In this document: in pieces, positions 13,703-22,329 of the stretch
Numbering within the stretch: the first letter of the stretch is position 1
How the letters are laid out: the number at the start of each line of letters is the position of its first letter
Assembly (NCBI RefSeq): GCF_003202755.1
Contig: NZ_QGLK01000004.1
Location: forward strand, 372,001-436,000
Direction of reading: 5' to 3'
Length of the DNA stretch: 64,000 nt
DNA from: Bifidobacterium asteroides
GTDB taxonomy: Bacteria; Actinomycetota; Actinomycetes; Actinomycetales; Bifidobacteriaceae
Made by a program: the position numbers and the translations under genes
The notes under the pieces: generated by a model
Databases searched by the model: none
Told to the model about the DNA's origin: nothing
The model's input: the letters and a program-made list of their open reading frames with translations, nothing else

Positions 13703-14162
13703 CTGACTCTCTCCGATTCCTTCGATGAACTTGTCTTCGTTTGCACTGCGAGACCGCCGCACCGCAGCCGCAGTCGCTCCTAGGAGGAGAGATCAGCCAC
13801 TGTCCACCGGCCCGATGGCCCCTGATCCTCCTGCAGGGCATTGCTGCCTGCATTCTTCGGATTCGGGGATATCCCGACAAGCTCACCTGTGACATAAGGC
13901 GTGCTGCCGGCACACACGATGGAAAGTATATCACCGGGGCAGACATGGCCACGTCTACCACTTGGAAGTATGCTCTAGGCTTTGCCTACTGCGATTACGC
14001 ACCGGATTCGTTAATGGGAAGGCCCTTGCACATACCTTATATTTACAGACACCTACAATGAGGTACCCACCTATAACGGATTCACACATATATGCACATA
14101 TAGGTATCGGAAAACATATCTGGATCAGTAAATATAGACGCCAGAAACATCAATGCCGACGT
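13703..14162. other. 460-base intergenic region with the rpsL leader
   Basis: This gap between the start of rpsL and the end of the YeaO-like gene contains no credible coding frame. The half next to rpsL is G+C-rich and the distal half (13980-14160) is clearly A+T-richer. It should contain the str operon promoter and a long 5' leader reading leftward. No rRNA or tRNA was recognised. Confidence 0.5.
13925..13933 (-). promoter_or_regulatory. Candidate extended -10 element for the str operon
   Basis: Read on the minus strand, 13933-13925 is TGATATACT, an extended -10 (TGnTATACT) about 220 bases ahead of the rpsL start codon. No convincing -35 hexamer is present at 17 bases, so this is a candidate only. 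Confidence 0.3.
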
Positions 14163-14531
14163 CTAATTGTCTTCCTTGTCAAGAGCCTGGCGGACGTAGT
14201 CGCGCAGAATCAGGGCATGGTTGACTGCTGGATCCTTGGCCGCATAGACCAGTGTCGTCCGATCGTGTTCGCGCACGATGCTCAGCAGATCCTCCAAGGC
14301 GGGGTTGTCGTCCAGCTCGGTACGGTAGCGACGGGCGAAGTCCTCGAAGCGGTCAGGATCATGGTGCCACCAGCGCCTCAGGTCCGGACTGGGTGCAACA
14401 TCCTTGAGCCAGCCGGACAGGGCTGCCCGCTCCTTGCTGACGCCGCGTGGCCAGAGCCTATCGACCAGGATGCGGACCCCGTCTTCGTCACCGGCCTGCT
14501 CGTATACGCGTTTGATATCCACCTGACCCAT
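14163..14531 (-). CDS. DUF488 family protein, YeaO-like
   Basis: A 122-residue protein with the YeaO/DUF488 signature: DIKRVYEQAG, DGVRILVDRLWPRGVSKERA, WLKDVAPSPDLRRWWHHDP, FARRYRTEL and TLVYAAKDPAVNHALIL. The biochemical role of this family is not established. The frame extends upstream to 14699, but AGGAGG lies six bases before the ATG at 14531 and the family begins there. Its upstream region is shared with the divergent YwiC-like gene, 112 bases away. No membrane segment or signal peptide is present, so it should be cytoplasmic. Confidence 0.85.
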   Translation of the reverse strand: MGQVDIKRVYEQAGDEDGVRILVDRLWPRGVSKERAALSGWLKDVAPSPDLRRWWHHDPDRFEDFARRYRTELDDNPALEDLLSIVREHDRTTLVYAAKDPAVNHALILRDYVRQALDKEDN

Positions 14532-14643
14532 CATCTGCCTCCTGAAACCAGGGACCCATGTGATTCTTGCCTTCTTCGACCATGATATTGACCGAATCGG
14601 CATTACGGAAGAGGCAGTGACAGCCATACAGGGGCGTAGGCTG

Positions 14644-15642
14644 ATGAGTATGCATACAGACGCAGACAGGGGCAAGGCAGCCGGATCAAGCGGCAGCAAA
14701 CCGAGCCCTCAAGCCCGCAAATCAGCAAAACCGACGGGACCAGGGTCCAAGGGACGACAGTGGCGGCGTTTATGGATACCCGACCAAATAGGCGGCTGGG
14801 CCATGGCCTTGATGCCTGGCCTGGCTGGGCTGCTGGTTGGAGGCCCGACCTGGAGGAGCCTGCTGCTCATGGTCGCTTGGGCTTTCTGCTACTGCTTTGA
14901 ATTCACCGGCTCGCGGTGGATGGTTTCGCACCGAGCTGCCAGATTCGCGCCACCAGCTTTGGGATATGCCCTGCTCATGGCTGTGACTGGGCTGATCCTG
15001 TTGGTCGGCACCCCTGGGCTCCTGCGATGGGCCCCGCTCTACCTGGTGTTGGGCGTGTTGAATTTTGCAGCCGCCTGGATGCGCACGGAACGCTCCTGGT
15101 GGAACGATACGGTAGTCGTGATCGCGGCCTGCACGCTCTGTTTGGTCGCCGTCTCCCTAGGGTCACGATTCCAGAAGCCGGAACCTGGTCTGGAAAGCTC
15201 CGGTGTCGGCTACTTCGGATGCCAGCCGAATCCTGCTGTGGACTGCTTCGCCAGCGGATTTTTCCCAAGCGCCGCCCTGCCGTCGCTTGGAGTGGTCAGT
15301 GCAGCTGTCTTCGCTGTGACGCAGTTCGGTTCGGTCATCTTCGTCAAAACCATGATCCGCGAACGCGGCAAGACCTGGTGCTACCTGCTTTCGCTGGCTT
15401 GGAACCTGGCCCTCAGCCTGATCGGAGTCACCATGGTACGCACCGCAGGATGGTGGCCTCTGTTGACGGCCCTAGTTCTGCTGGTACGTGCGGCCCTGCT
15501 GCCTGCCATCTCTCGTCGGCGCCGCATTCCCATTCTGTATGTGGGCCTGGTTGAATGCGCAACCAGCCTGTTGGTTTTCATTCTGGTGATTGCGCAGGCT
15601 GACGTGATGACTGCATCTCTGACCAGCCTGCTCGGCGCATGA
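14644..15642 (+). CDS. YwiC-like integral membrane protein
   Basis: A hydrophobic protein of about 332 residues with roughly ten predicted membrane segments after a basic, Ser/Pro/Lys-rich head. The stretch RLWIPDQIGGWAMALMPGL corresponds to the conserved opening of the YwiC-like family, whose function is unknown. The frame is open from a GTG at 14560; the ATG at 14644 (MSMHTDADRG) or 14650 is preferred because nothing upstream resembles the family, though no strong ribosome binding site is visible for either. The loop LGSRFQKPEPGLESSGVGYFGCQPNPAVDC may lie outside the cell. The last four bases overlap the next gene (ATGA), which implies co-translation. Confidence 0.7.
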   Translation: MSMHTDADRGKAAGSSGSKPSPQARKSAKPTGPGSKGRQWRRLWIPDQIGGWAMALMPGLAGLLVGGPTWRSLLLMVAWAFCYCFEFTGSRWMVSHRAARFAPPALGYALLMAVTGLILLVGTPGLLRWAPLYLVLGVLNFAAAWMRTERSWWNDTVVVIAACTLCLVAVSLGSRFQKPEPGLESSGVGYFGCQPNPAVDCFASGFFPSAALPSLGVVSAAVFAVTQFGSVIFVKTMIRERGKTWCYLLSLAWNLALSLIGVTMVRTAGWWPLLTALVLLVRAALLPAISRRRRIPILYVGLVECATSLLVFILVIAQADVMTASLTSLLGA

Positions 15643-16208
15643 CTGTAGCTTCGACCACACATGTCACCCACGGATTCGGGCCTGTCTGGGATGACCAGTC
15701 CCGTGTACTGATCCTGGGGTCCATTCCCAGTCCGAGTTCGCGCGAGGCTGGCTTCTACTACATGTTTCCGCGCAACCGCTTCTGGCCCGTACTGGCCGCG
15801 CTCTTCGACCAGCCTGTTCCGGAGCCCGATCCGGCTGACCGCGCCGAGTTCGCGCTCAAACACCACATAGCACTCTGGGATGTCATCCAGGAATGCGACA
15901 TCCACGGTGCCTCCGACGCTTCAATCACCAATGTAGTGCCTACCGACATCGCCAGTTTGCTGGACCATGCGCCCATCGGCACCATATTCACTACAGGACG
16001 CAAGGCCGGTCAGTTTTACCGTCGCTACTGCCTGCCAAACCTGCAGGAGAAGGGGCATCGGATGACGATGATCAATCTGCCGTCCACCAGCCCCGCCAAT
16101 GCCGCTATGAGTCTGGCTGATCTGATCAAGGCCTACCAGCCCATCAGAAAAGCGCTCGACGACAAAGAACCTGATTGGCAAGATATTCACATCGATTATG
16201 GCAAATAG
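15639..16208 (+). CDS. DNA-deoxyinosine / uracil-type DNA glycosylase (UDG superfamily)
   Basis: A 189-residue member of the family that removes hypoxanthine from DNA (UDG family 6, often annotated DNA-deoxyinosine glycosylase). Visible are the N-terminal HGFGPVWDD, motif I ILGSIPSPSSREAGFYYMFPRNRFWPVLA, the HHIALWDVIQEC stretch, SITNVVPTDI, and motif II LPSTSPANA (the usual LPSTSPAN of the family). It starts in a four-base overlap with the YwiC-like gene and ends in an eleven-base overlap with the ASCH gene. It would repair deaminated adenine; substrate choice is inferred from family, not from the sequence alone. Confidence 0.88.
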   Translation: MTVASTTHVTHGFGPVWDDQSRVLILGSIPSPSSREAGFYYMFPRNRFWPVLAALFDQPVPEPDPADRAEFALKHHIALWDVIQECDIHGASDASITNVVPTDIASLLDHAPIGTIFTTGRKAGQFYRRYCLPNLQEKGHRMTMINLPSTSPANAAMSLADLIKAYQPIRKALDDKEPDWQDIHIDYGK

Positions 16209-16656
16209 ACAAATACCGACAGTCAAAGCCCGAGATGTTGGGAATCTTCCAAAGGATGAATTCGCCTTCCCCGGTCCAGAACGTGATCGCCTGGTGGAAG
16301 CAATTTTGGATGGGCGCAAAACTGCTACGACCAGCCTGATGGCAGAGTTCATCCACGATCATGAACCACTCCCCTCCTCCGGCCGACGAACAGTTTTGGT
16401 GGACTCAGATAACCAGCCAGTTGCCGTCCTTAGATATGCCTCGGTGAGCGTGATTCGACTGGGCGTGGTCACATGGCAGCATGTTCTGAACGAGGGAGAA
16501 GGCTATAAAAGTCCTGCGGAGTGGCGCGAGGCTCATGAGTCCTTCTGGACCTCAGAGAACATGCGACAGGCGCTGGATGATCCGGACTTCACCATCGATG
16601 ACCAGACTCTGGTGGTGCTGGAAACCTTTCATGTAGAGACCATAGTCATAAACTAA
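16198..16656 (+). CDS. ASCH domain protein
   Basis: A 152-residue soluble protein with the ASCH fold pattern: DRLVEAILDGRKTATTSL (the basic GRKT signature), LVDSDNQPVAVLRYASVSVI, and the late acidic helix with EWREAHESFW and VVLETFHVE. ASCH proteins belong to the PUA-like group and are thought to bind RNA or modified nucleotides; the catalytic Lys/Thr area is intact. The ATG at 16198 overlaps the glycosylase gene by eleven bases, so the three genes from 14644 form one unit. An alternative is an amidohydrolase of the YqfB type, which shares the fold but is usually shorter. Confidence 0.8.
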   Translation: MANRQIPTVKARDVGNLPKDEFAFPGPERDRLVEAILDGRKTATTSLMAEFIHDHEPLPSSGRRTVLVDSDNQPVAVLRYASVSVIRLGVVTWQHVLNEGEGYKSPAEWREAHESFWTSENMRQALDDPDFTIDDQTLVVLETFHVETIVIN

Positions 16657-16771
16657 GGTCCCAAAGGCAAAGCAGGGCCCTTATGGTTAACACTTCACCG
16701 GCGTGCCATGTCATACCATCGTGTATAGTTTCATCTGTTGCACTGATCCGCGACGCGGGTCGGTTCACCAT

Positions 16772-16848
16772 GGTGGCTATAGCTCAGTCGGTAGAGCACC
16801 TGATTGTGGTTCAGGAGGTCGCGCGTTCGAGCCGCGTTAGCCACCCCA
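16772..16848 (+). tRNA. tRNA-His (anticodon GTG), CCA encoded
   Basis: Cloverleaf with acceptor stem GTGGCTA/TAGCCAC (16773-16779 with 16838-16844), an extra G at -1 opposite C73 as is specific for tRNA-His, D-loop AGCTCAGTCGGTAGAGC, anticodon loop TTGTGGT reading GTG, and T-loop GTTCGAGCC. The CCA end is present at 16846-16848. Confidence 0.95.
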
Positions 16849-16852
16849 CCTC

Positions 16853-16886
16853 AACCCTGTGCCTCTGATTTAAAAGCAGGGGTTTT
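16853..16886 (+). terminator. Probable terminator after tRNA-His
   Basis: AACCCTG and CAGGGGTT can pair around a loop and are followed by TTTTGTTATA, immediately downstream of the tRNA. The stem is short (seven pairs). Confidence 0.5.
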
Positions 16887-17333
16887 GTTATATGCGATCA
16901 AACTTCCCCAGCGTCCAAATATGTGACCGCGTGCGACCCAAAATTGGCAAATGACTTCGCACACCAAAAAGACGAGCGCTAGCAACACGAATGACAGAAT
17001 CACCCACAAGCCTATAGGGCCGGAGCCTTATACGATGCCAAAGGCAATAACCAAACCGGCTAAGAACGACAATCAGCAATAGCATAACCGACATGGATTC
17101 ACCAGTATTTCATCGGACCGCCTTCCGTATAGACAGCATCAAACTGGTCGGCTCAAAGAATGTTTTTACGATATTAGGAAGAAAAAAGAGCGAAACCCAC
17201 TATTGACATTCGAGTTGGCCCAAAGATATGCAGGTGATAGCATTATTTCATACGTCGGGGCTGTTCCCGGTACATAGTTCATCAGAAACGTGGGGAATTT
17301 CGTCATTGAACTACATTTATTTGGGAAGGGATT
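16887..17333. other. Intergenic region upstream of the large surface protein
   Basis: About 450 bases, A+T-richer than the flanks, without a supported gene. A 68-codon frame on the minus strand (16888-17094) starts with a hydrophobic stretch but then turns Arg-rich without family resemblance and has no clear ribosome binding site, so it is not called. The right end contains a promoter-like element and the GGGAAGGG ribosome binding site of the surface protein. Confidence 0.45.
17203..17231 (+). promoter_or_regulatory. Candidate promoter of the LPXTG surface protein
   Basis: A perfect -35 hexamer TTGACA (17203-17208) is followed by a weak -10 (GATATG/ATATGC) at 16-17 bases. It lies about 100 bases ahead of the start codon at 17334, leaving a leader of roughly that length. 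Confidence 0.4.
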
Positions 17334-20300
17334 ATGCATATTACGTTTCAGCATAAGTCCGCACGCGGCCGGTCGACAACTATGGTTGGTGTCCTGCTGG
17401 CTATCATCTTGCCCGCCAGTCTGATCATGGGCGTCTTTGCCACGGCTGACACTGCTCCCAGCGAATCCAGTGTGCCCGAGCCGACCATGCTGGGGCAGAC
17501 GGCTGCAGGCCAACCGGCGGACCCATCAGCCAATGCACCAACCCTGCCTGCCAGTCCGGCCGGCCCCAAGTCTCCGTTGCCCTCGCCTTCGCCCCTGGAC
17601 ACCGCGTCCCCCCTCACCAGCGCACAGCCCGCTCCCGACAAGCCCGGCGGCGCCGGCATCCAAAGCAGGACCGCCGACAGCCAGCCCCAGACACGCGCAG
17701 CCTACACCGTTGCCTTCAACGACCCCGACGGCAACACCAGCACGCCCTCCCAGAGCGTCCCCAGCGGCGGACAGGCCTCCAGGCCCAAGGACCCGAGCAG
17801 GGACGGCTACCTGTTCGACGGATGGTTCACCGGCAACACCGCCTACGACTTCACCCGGCCCGTCACCGGCAGCATCACCCTGACCGCCAAATGGACCAGG
17901 ATAACCAGCTCCTGGAGCCTCAAACCCGCCTCCGGGCCAGCAGAAGGAGGCACCCGGATCACCCTGTCCACGCCCACCACATCCGACATACGCTTCAACC
18001 ACATCGACACAGGACAAGACTTTGCCCTGGCCATAGGCTCCGACGGCAACCTCTACAGCTGGGGAACCGTAAGAGCTCTGATCAACCTGGCAGACGGCAG
18101 GCCAGGCATCGTTACCCCGCCGACAGGCGTCCGCTTCACCCAGACCAGCGGAGGACTAGGCTTCTCCCTGGGCTTGGGCTCGGACGGCAACCTCTACAGC
18201 TGGGGAAACGATCAGAACGGCGAAATGGGACAAGGCACCGTAACATCCTCGTATATACCAGGCAAAGTAATCATGCCAGCAGACGGCACGAAATTCACCC
18301 AGATCAGCGCAGGATTCGTATATTCCTTGGCCATTGGCTCGGACGGCAACCTCTACAGCTGGGGAAACAACCAGTACGGCCAGCTGGGCAACGGCACTGC
18401 CGACGACATCACTGACAATACTATTCGTCATGGCACGCCAAGCAAGGTGAGCCTGCCGACAGGGGTCCCAAAATTCACCCAGGTCAGCGCAGGCAATAGC
18501 CATTCCCTGGCACTGGACTCGGACGGCAACCTCTACAGCTGGGGATACAACGGTACCGGGCAACTGGGCATAGGCGGTACTGATTCTAATCAACATAACA
18601 CGCCAAGCAAGGGGTCCATGCCGGCAGACGGCACGAAGTTCACCCAGATCAGCGCAGGAGACTATCATTCCCTGGCTCTGGGATCGGACGGCAACCTCTA
18701 CAGCTGGGGATACAACAGCAAAGGCCAGCTGGGACGCAGCACCAGCGGGGCGAAGGACGGCACGCCGCGCAAAGTGAACCTGCCTGCAGGCGTCAGAGGA
18801 TTCACCCAGGTCATCGCAGGCGGTGATCATTCCCTGGCCCTGGGATCGGACGGCAACCTCTACAGCTGGGGCGACAACAGCAAAGGCCAGCTGGGACGCA
18901 GCACCAGCGGCACGCAAGACGGCACGCCAGGCAAAGTGGCCATGCCGGCAGGCGTCACAATCACCCAAGCCAGCGCGCCCGGCATGTACGGTGGGGATTT
19001 CTCCCTGGCCTTGGGATCGGACGGCAACCTGTACAGCTGGGGAGACAACAGCAGCCGCCAGCTGGGACGCGACATCAGCGGCGACTTCGACTCCAATCCC
19101 GGCATGGTCGCCTTCCCTGAGAAGCCGAAGCCGACCGGCGTCAAGTTCGGCGGGGCAGCGGGCACGAGCCTGACGGACAACAAGGACGGCACTTGGAGCG
19201 TGACCACGCCCCGGCATGCAGGAGGCAAGACGGACGTGACCGTCTCCTGGAGCAGGAACGGCCGGCAGCCCGACGCGCACCTGGACTACACCTACATCAG
19301 CTCCTACACGGTCGCCTTCGACAGCGCCGGCGGCAAGCCGGCCCCAGGCCAGCAGCGGATCACCGAAGGCCAGCAGGCCACACGCCCGACCGCCAGCCCG
19401 GCCAAGGACGGTTTCCTGTTCGACGGCTGGTTCCTCAAGGATGCTGAGGGGGATTCCAAGGTGGCGTATGATTTCAGCCAGCCGGTCACCGCTGACATCA
19501 CCCTGGTCGCGCATTGGAGCCCCGCCAACACCGGCGGCTGGTCGATCAGCCCAAGCAAGGGCAACGTGATGGGCGGCCAGCAGACCACCATCACCCCGCC
19601 CAAGCTGAGCCGCGGCATCCGCTTCAACCAGATAAGCGCCAGCAGCTCAATAAGTGGCTTCTCCGTGGGCGTGGCCAGCGACGGGAACGCCTACGCCTGG
19701 GGCGACAACGAGTACGGCCAGCTGGGCCAGGATCCAGACAAGACGCCTACGCAGAAGACACCGGTCAGGATCCCCCTGCCGGACGGCGTGGATTCCGGGT
19801 TCACCTACACGCAGGCCGCGGCAGGCGGGAACCACGCGCTGGCCGTCGGCAGCGACGGCATCGTCTACAGCTGGGGCATCAACGATCGCGGGCAGCTCGG
19901 CAACGGCAGTAAGGACACACAACACCATTCCAAGCCGCTGCCCGTCAAGGGTGCGGACGGCCAGCCCTTCAAGGCCGTCCAGGTGAGCGCCGGCTACGCC
20001 GACTCGGCGGCCATCAGCCCGGATGGGCGCGTCTACACCTGGGGCAGCGAAAACAACAGTTACAACGTGTATAGCACGCCCAAACTGGCGCCGACCCTGG
20101 CCAAGGATCCCAACGGCTCCGGCCAGGGGCTGCACGCGGTCCAGGTCAGCGTCAACCGGGGCTTCATCATGGCCCTGGACGCGGACGGCAACGTATACAC
20201 GTGGGGGTACAACGACTACGGTCAGCTCGGCAACGGCAAAAGCACAGGAGAAGGCAGCACCACGTACGCCGCCGACCCTGCACGCGTGCCCGATCCCAAG

Positions 20301-21116
20301 GACACGAGCAAGGCCTTCAAAGCCACGCAGATCAGCGCCGGAGGCTACCACGCACTAACCATCAGCCAGGACGGCACAGCCTGGGCATGGGGGTACAACG
20401 GCTGGGGGCAGCTGGGGGACGGCACGATAACCAGCCGTCCCACGCCCAAACAGGTAGGAAACCCCACAAACTCCAGCCAGCCATTCCAAGTCGCGCAGAT
20501 CAGCACCGGTTGGGTCCACTCTTTGGCCATCGACAGGAGCGGCACAGCCTGGGCATGGGGGTACAACTACGATGGCCAGCTGGGCGACAACACCACCAAC
20601 TACAGGCACACCCCCACACGTGTATCGCCGCCCGCAGGCCAGGACAGCGCCGGCACCGGGCTCGCAACAGCACGAATCAGCGCAGGTTACTATCATTCCC
20701 TGGCCATCGGCCGTGACGGCAACACGTACAGCTGGGGAGACAACCAGTACGGCCAGCTCGGCAACGGGAGTCTGACGCAGAGCAGCACCCCGACCCAGGT
20801 GGCCCTCAACTCGCTGCTGATCACCGGTGTCAAGTTCGACCAGGCGACGGTCGGCTCCCTTCAGCAGAATTCTGACGGGTCCGTCTCGTTCGCCACGCCC
20901 GCCCATAATCCGGGTCTGACTGATGTGGTCGTGGACTGGAGCCTGGGCGGCGTCGGCCAGACCCCGGCGCACCTGGCCTACACCTATGAAGGCACCCTGC
21001 CCCTGACGGGCGGCAACGGCAGCATGGTCCTCCTGCTCGCCGCCGGGCTGCTCGCCGCAGCCGGCGCCGTCGCAGCCGGACGCCACCGGCGCGAAACCCA
21101 CGCCCTGCACGTCTAG
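17334..21116 (+). CDS. LPXTG-anchored surface protein with two RCC1 propellers, InlB-type repeats and split TIG-like domains
   Basis: A 1260-residue secreted protein. Residues 1-42 form a signal peptide (basic head, hydrophobic core from MVGVLLAIILP). Residues 43-122 are a Pro/Ala/Ser-rich linker. Two similar modules follow. Module 1: InlB B-type repeat at 123-187 (GYLFDGWF), a TIG-like first half at 194-216 (SLKPASGPAEGGTRITL), seven RCC1 blades at 217-590 marked by SDGNLYSWG, then a TIG-like second half at 600-654. Module 2: InlB repeat 657-728, first half 736-756, seven blades 760-1160, second half 1163-1218. Then LPLTG (1222-1226), a membrane segment and a basic tail, the sortase sorting signal. 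GGGAAGGG precedes the ATG. The likely role is adhesion or ligand binding at the cell wall; the ligand is unknown. No catalytic domain was seen. Confidence 0.88.
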   Translation: MHITFQHKSARGRSTTMVGVLLAIILPASLIMGVFATADTAPSESSVPEPTMLGQTAAGQPADPSANAPTLPASPAGPKSPLPSPSPLDTASPLTSAQPAPDKPGGAGIQSRTADSQPQTRAAYTVAFNDPDGNTSTPSQSVPSGGQASRPKDPSRDGYLFDGWFTGNTAYDFTRPVTGSITLTAKWTRITSSWSLKPASGPAEGGTRITLSTPTTSDIRFNHIDTGQDFALAIGSDGNLYSWGTVRALINLADGRPGIVTPPTGVRFTQTSGGLGFSLGLGSDGNLYSWGNDQNGEMGQGTVTSSYIPGKVIMPADGTKFTQISAGFVYSLAIGSDGNLYSWGNNQYGQLGNGTADDITDNTIRHGTPSKVSLPTGVPKFTQVSAGNSHSLALDSDGNLYSWGYNGTGQLGIGGTDSNQHNTPSKGSMPADGTKFTQISAGDYHSLALGSDGNLYSWGYNSKGQLGRSTSGAKDGTPRKVNLPAGVRGFTQVIAGGDHSLALGSDGNLYSWGDNSKGQLGRSTSGTQDGTPGKVAMPAGVTITQASAPGMYGGDFSLALGSDGNLYSWGDNSSRQLGRDISGDFDSNPGMVAFPEKPKPTGVKFGGAAGTSLTDNKDGTWSVTTPRHAGGKTDVTVSWSRNGRQPDAHLDYTYISSYTVAFDSAGGKPAPGQQRITEGQQATRPTASPAKDGFLFDGWFLKDAEGDSKVAYDFSQPVTADITLVAHWSPANTGGWSISPSKGNVMGGQQTTITPPKLSRGIRFNQISASSSISGFSVGVASDGNAYAWGDNEYGQLGQDPDKTPTQKTPVRIPLPDGVDSGFTYTQAAAGGNHALAVGSDGIVYSWGINDRGQLGNGSKDTQHHSKPLPVKGADGQPFKAVQVSAGYADSAAISPDGRVYTWGSENNSYNVYSTPKLAPTLAKDPNGSGQGLHAVQVSVNRGFIMALDADGNVYTWGYNDYGQLGNGKSTGEGSTTYAADPARVPDPKDTSKAFKATQISAGGYHALTISQDGTAWAWGYNGWGQLGDGTITSRPTPKQVGNPTNSSQPFQVAQISTGWVHSLAIDRSGTAWAWGYNYDGQLGDNTTNYRHTPTRVSPPAGQDSAGTGLATARISAGYYHSLAIGRDGNTYSWGDNQYGQLGNGSLTQSSTPTQVALNSLLITGVKFDQATVGSLQQNSDGSVSFATPAHNPGLTDVVVDWSLGGVGQTPAHLAYTYEGTLPLTGGNGSMVLLLAAGLLAAAGAVAAGRHRRETHALHV
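18045..19042 (+). repeat. Tandem RCC1-blade repeats visible at DNA level
   Basis: The 20-mer GGCAACCTCTACAGCTGGGG recurs at 18045, 18186, 18345, 18525, 18690 and 18852, and with one mismatch at 19023; spacing is 141-180 bases, all multiples of three. Flanking bases are also shared between neighbours, most strongly between the units at 18690 and 18852. The second propeller (19650-20800) repeats only at protein level. Confidence 0.9.
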
Positions 21117-21169
21117 AATCCTCACCCGAGTAAGCAGCCAGGCCGCATCCCAAGACGGCCCGGCCAACC

Positions 21170-21210
21170 AGGGTGGCTCCGCCAATCCCCCAACACAACG
21201 GAGCCACCCT
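21170..21210 (+). terminator. Hairpin downstream of the surface protein
   Basis: A perfect eleven-pair stem (AGGGTGGCTCC with GGAGCCACCCT) lies 53 bases past the stop codon. Only A/T-mixed sequence follows, not a pure T-run. Confidence 0.6.
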
Positions 21211-21711
21211 ACAATCCTATGAGCAGCAGGCCCTGAAACAATAGAACTGGTCATCTCACTAGACACAGATGTTTTTCCAAGACCCCTTCAGCGAATGAGG
21301 AAGGGAAAGACGGCAAGACATGGGATGGCTGAATTCGACACCGTAGCCAGTCGACAGATGCCAGTTGTCCTGACGATAAGGCGCCGCCCGTTGACCAAAC
21401 AAATCTCAGAGCCTAATATCACGAAACTCAACGTCACACCTCTCCATTCTTGACTCCATCTCCATACTCAAATCAGTTTTGTCAATACGACATTCAACGA
21501 ATCCTGAAAAGATAATTGCCTAGGCGCAGAGCTAAACCCGATCAAGTGTAAATTATTATGAGACCACGTTAAACAAGGCCTTGTGACTGCAATAAACAAA
21601 ACCATCGGTATCTGAATGGGGGGCTTTTAAGATCCGTCACTTATCGCTTCCCCAAAAACTGTGTTCGCATTCGTGTTATCGCCTACTGATATGACCGGTT
21701 CTTGTTCGGTT
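21211..21711. other. 500-base stretch without recognised genes
   Basis: A+T-richer DNA between the surface-protein terminator and the VOC relic. Frames on both strands are short and show no family resemblance. No tRNA, inverted terminal repeat or insertion-sequence remnant was recognised. Together with the adjacent relic it looks like an eroding accessory zone. Confidence 0.45.
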
Positions 21712-22065
21712 TCAGTCCTGGTCGTATCTGGAAAACTCTATCTGGTTCCCGTCAGGGTCCCTGACATACACCGAGGTGACAGCCCTATGCGCGCCAGTCC
21801 AGCTGACAGGACCCAGACAGTCGACATGACACCCACGGAGCCCGGCAACCACATCATCCAACGAATCCCGAACAAGCAGACACAAGTCAGCCGAGCCGGG
21901 CACAGGCCTGTCCGCCTTGAGGTCAATCTTCATGGCCCGCCTTGCGGAGGTTGATCTTTGCGCGCAGGTCGCATCGATCAGTCGGTTGATGGCATCGAGG
22001 GTCGATGCCCCCATGCAGCCATTCATCCAGATCATCTATCTGACAGACTCCGTTAACGGCCGCCT
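21712..22065 (-). pseudogene. Decayed VOC (glyoxalase/bleomycin-resistance type) protein
   Basis: On the minus strand three pieces of one VOC protein can be read in order, in changing frames: an N-terminal piece resembling QIDHL (here QIDDLDEWLHG, about 22045-22010), then STLDAINRLID, then KINLRKAGHE (ends near 21925), and finally DRPVPGSADLCLLV through SVYVRDPDGNQIEFSRY to a stop at 21712. Intact relatives are about 125-130 residues and read QKINLH..GHEF followed directly by the PGSADLC stretch. Here a frameshift lies near 21925, another near 22010, and the segment between STLDA..ID and KINL is far too short, so an internal deletion is likely. The C-terminal half still forms an open frame from an ATG at 22035, but cannot make a full metal site. 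Confidence 0.7.
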
Positions 22066-22329
22066 GTACTGACCAGGCAGAGACAGCATCCATAGTCGGA
22101 TACGCTGCAATGAACCCAGCTCTTTTTGCAGGACATTCCTCTCGCCAAACTATTAGTGCTTCACCCATAAGGGTCAATATCGGAACGGTATGGATCTGGT
22201 GCCGGTCAATGCCACTTTTACGAGAAAAAGACACATACACTGGCCTCAACAGATGTTGCTTCCTGAAAACGGGCAGGCTTCCAGATGACCTGCCACAAGC
22301 AATGGGGAAGAACAAGCCTGGAGGGTCAG

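Noticed and set aside
16888-17094. 68-codon frame on the minus strand after tRNA-His
   Set aside because: Short, no clear ribosome binding site, no family resemblance; begins on the terminator of the tRNA.
18156-19514. 452-codon minus-strand frame opposite the RCC1 repeats
   Set aside because: Its own repeats are only the complement of the blade repeats; no signal, motif or start site.
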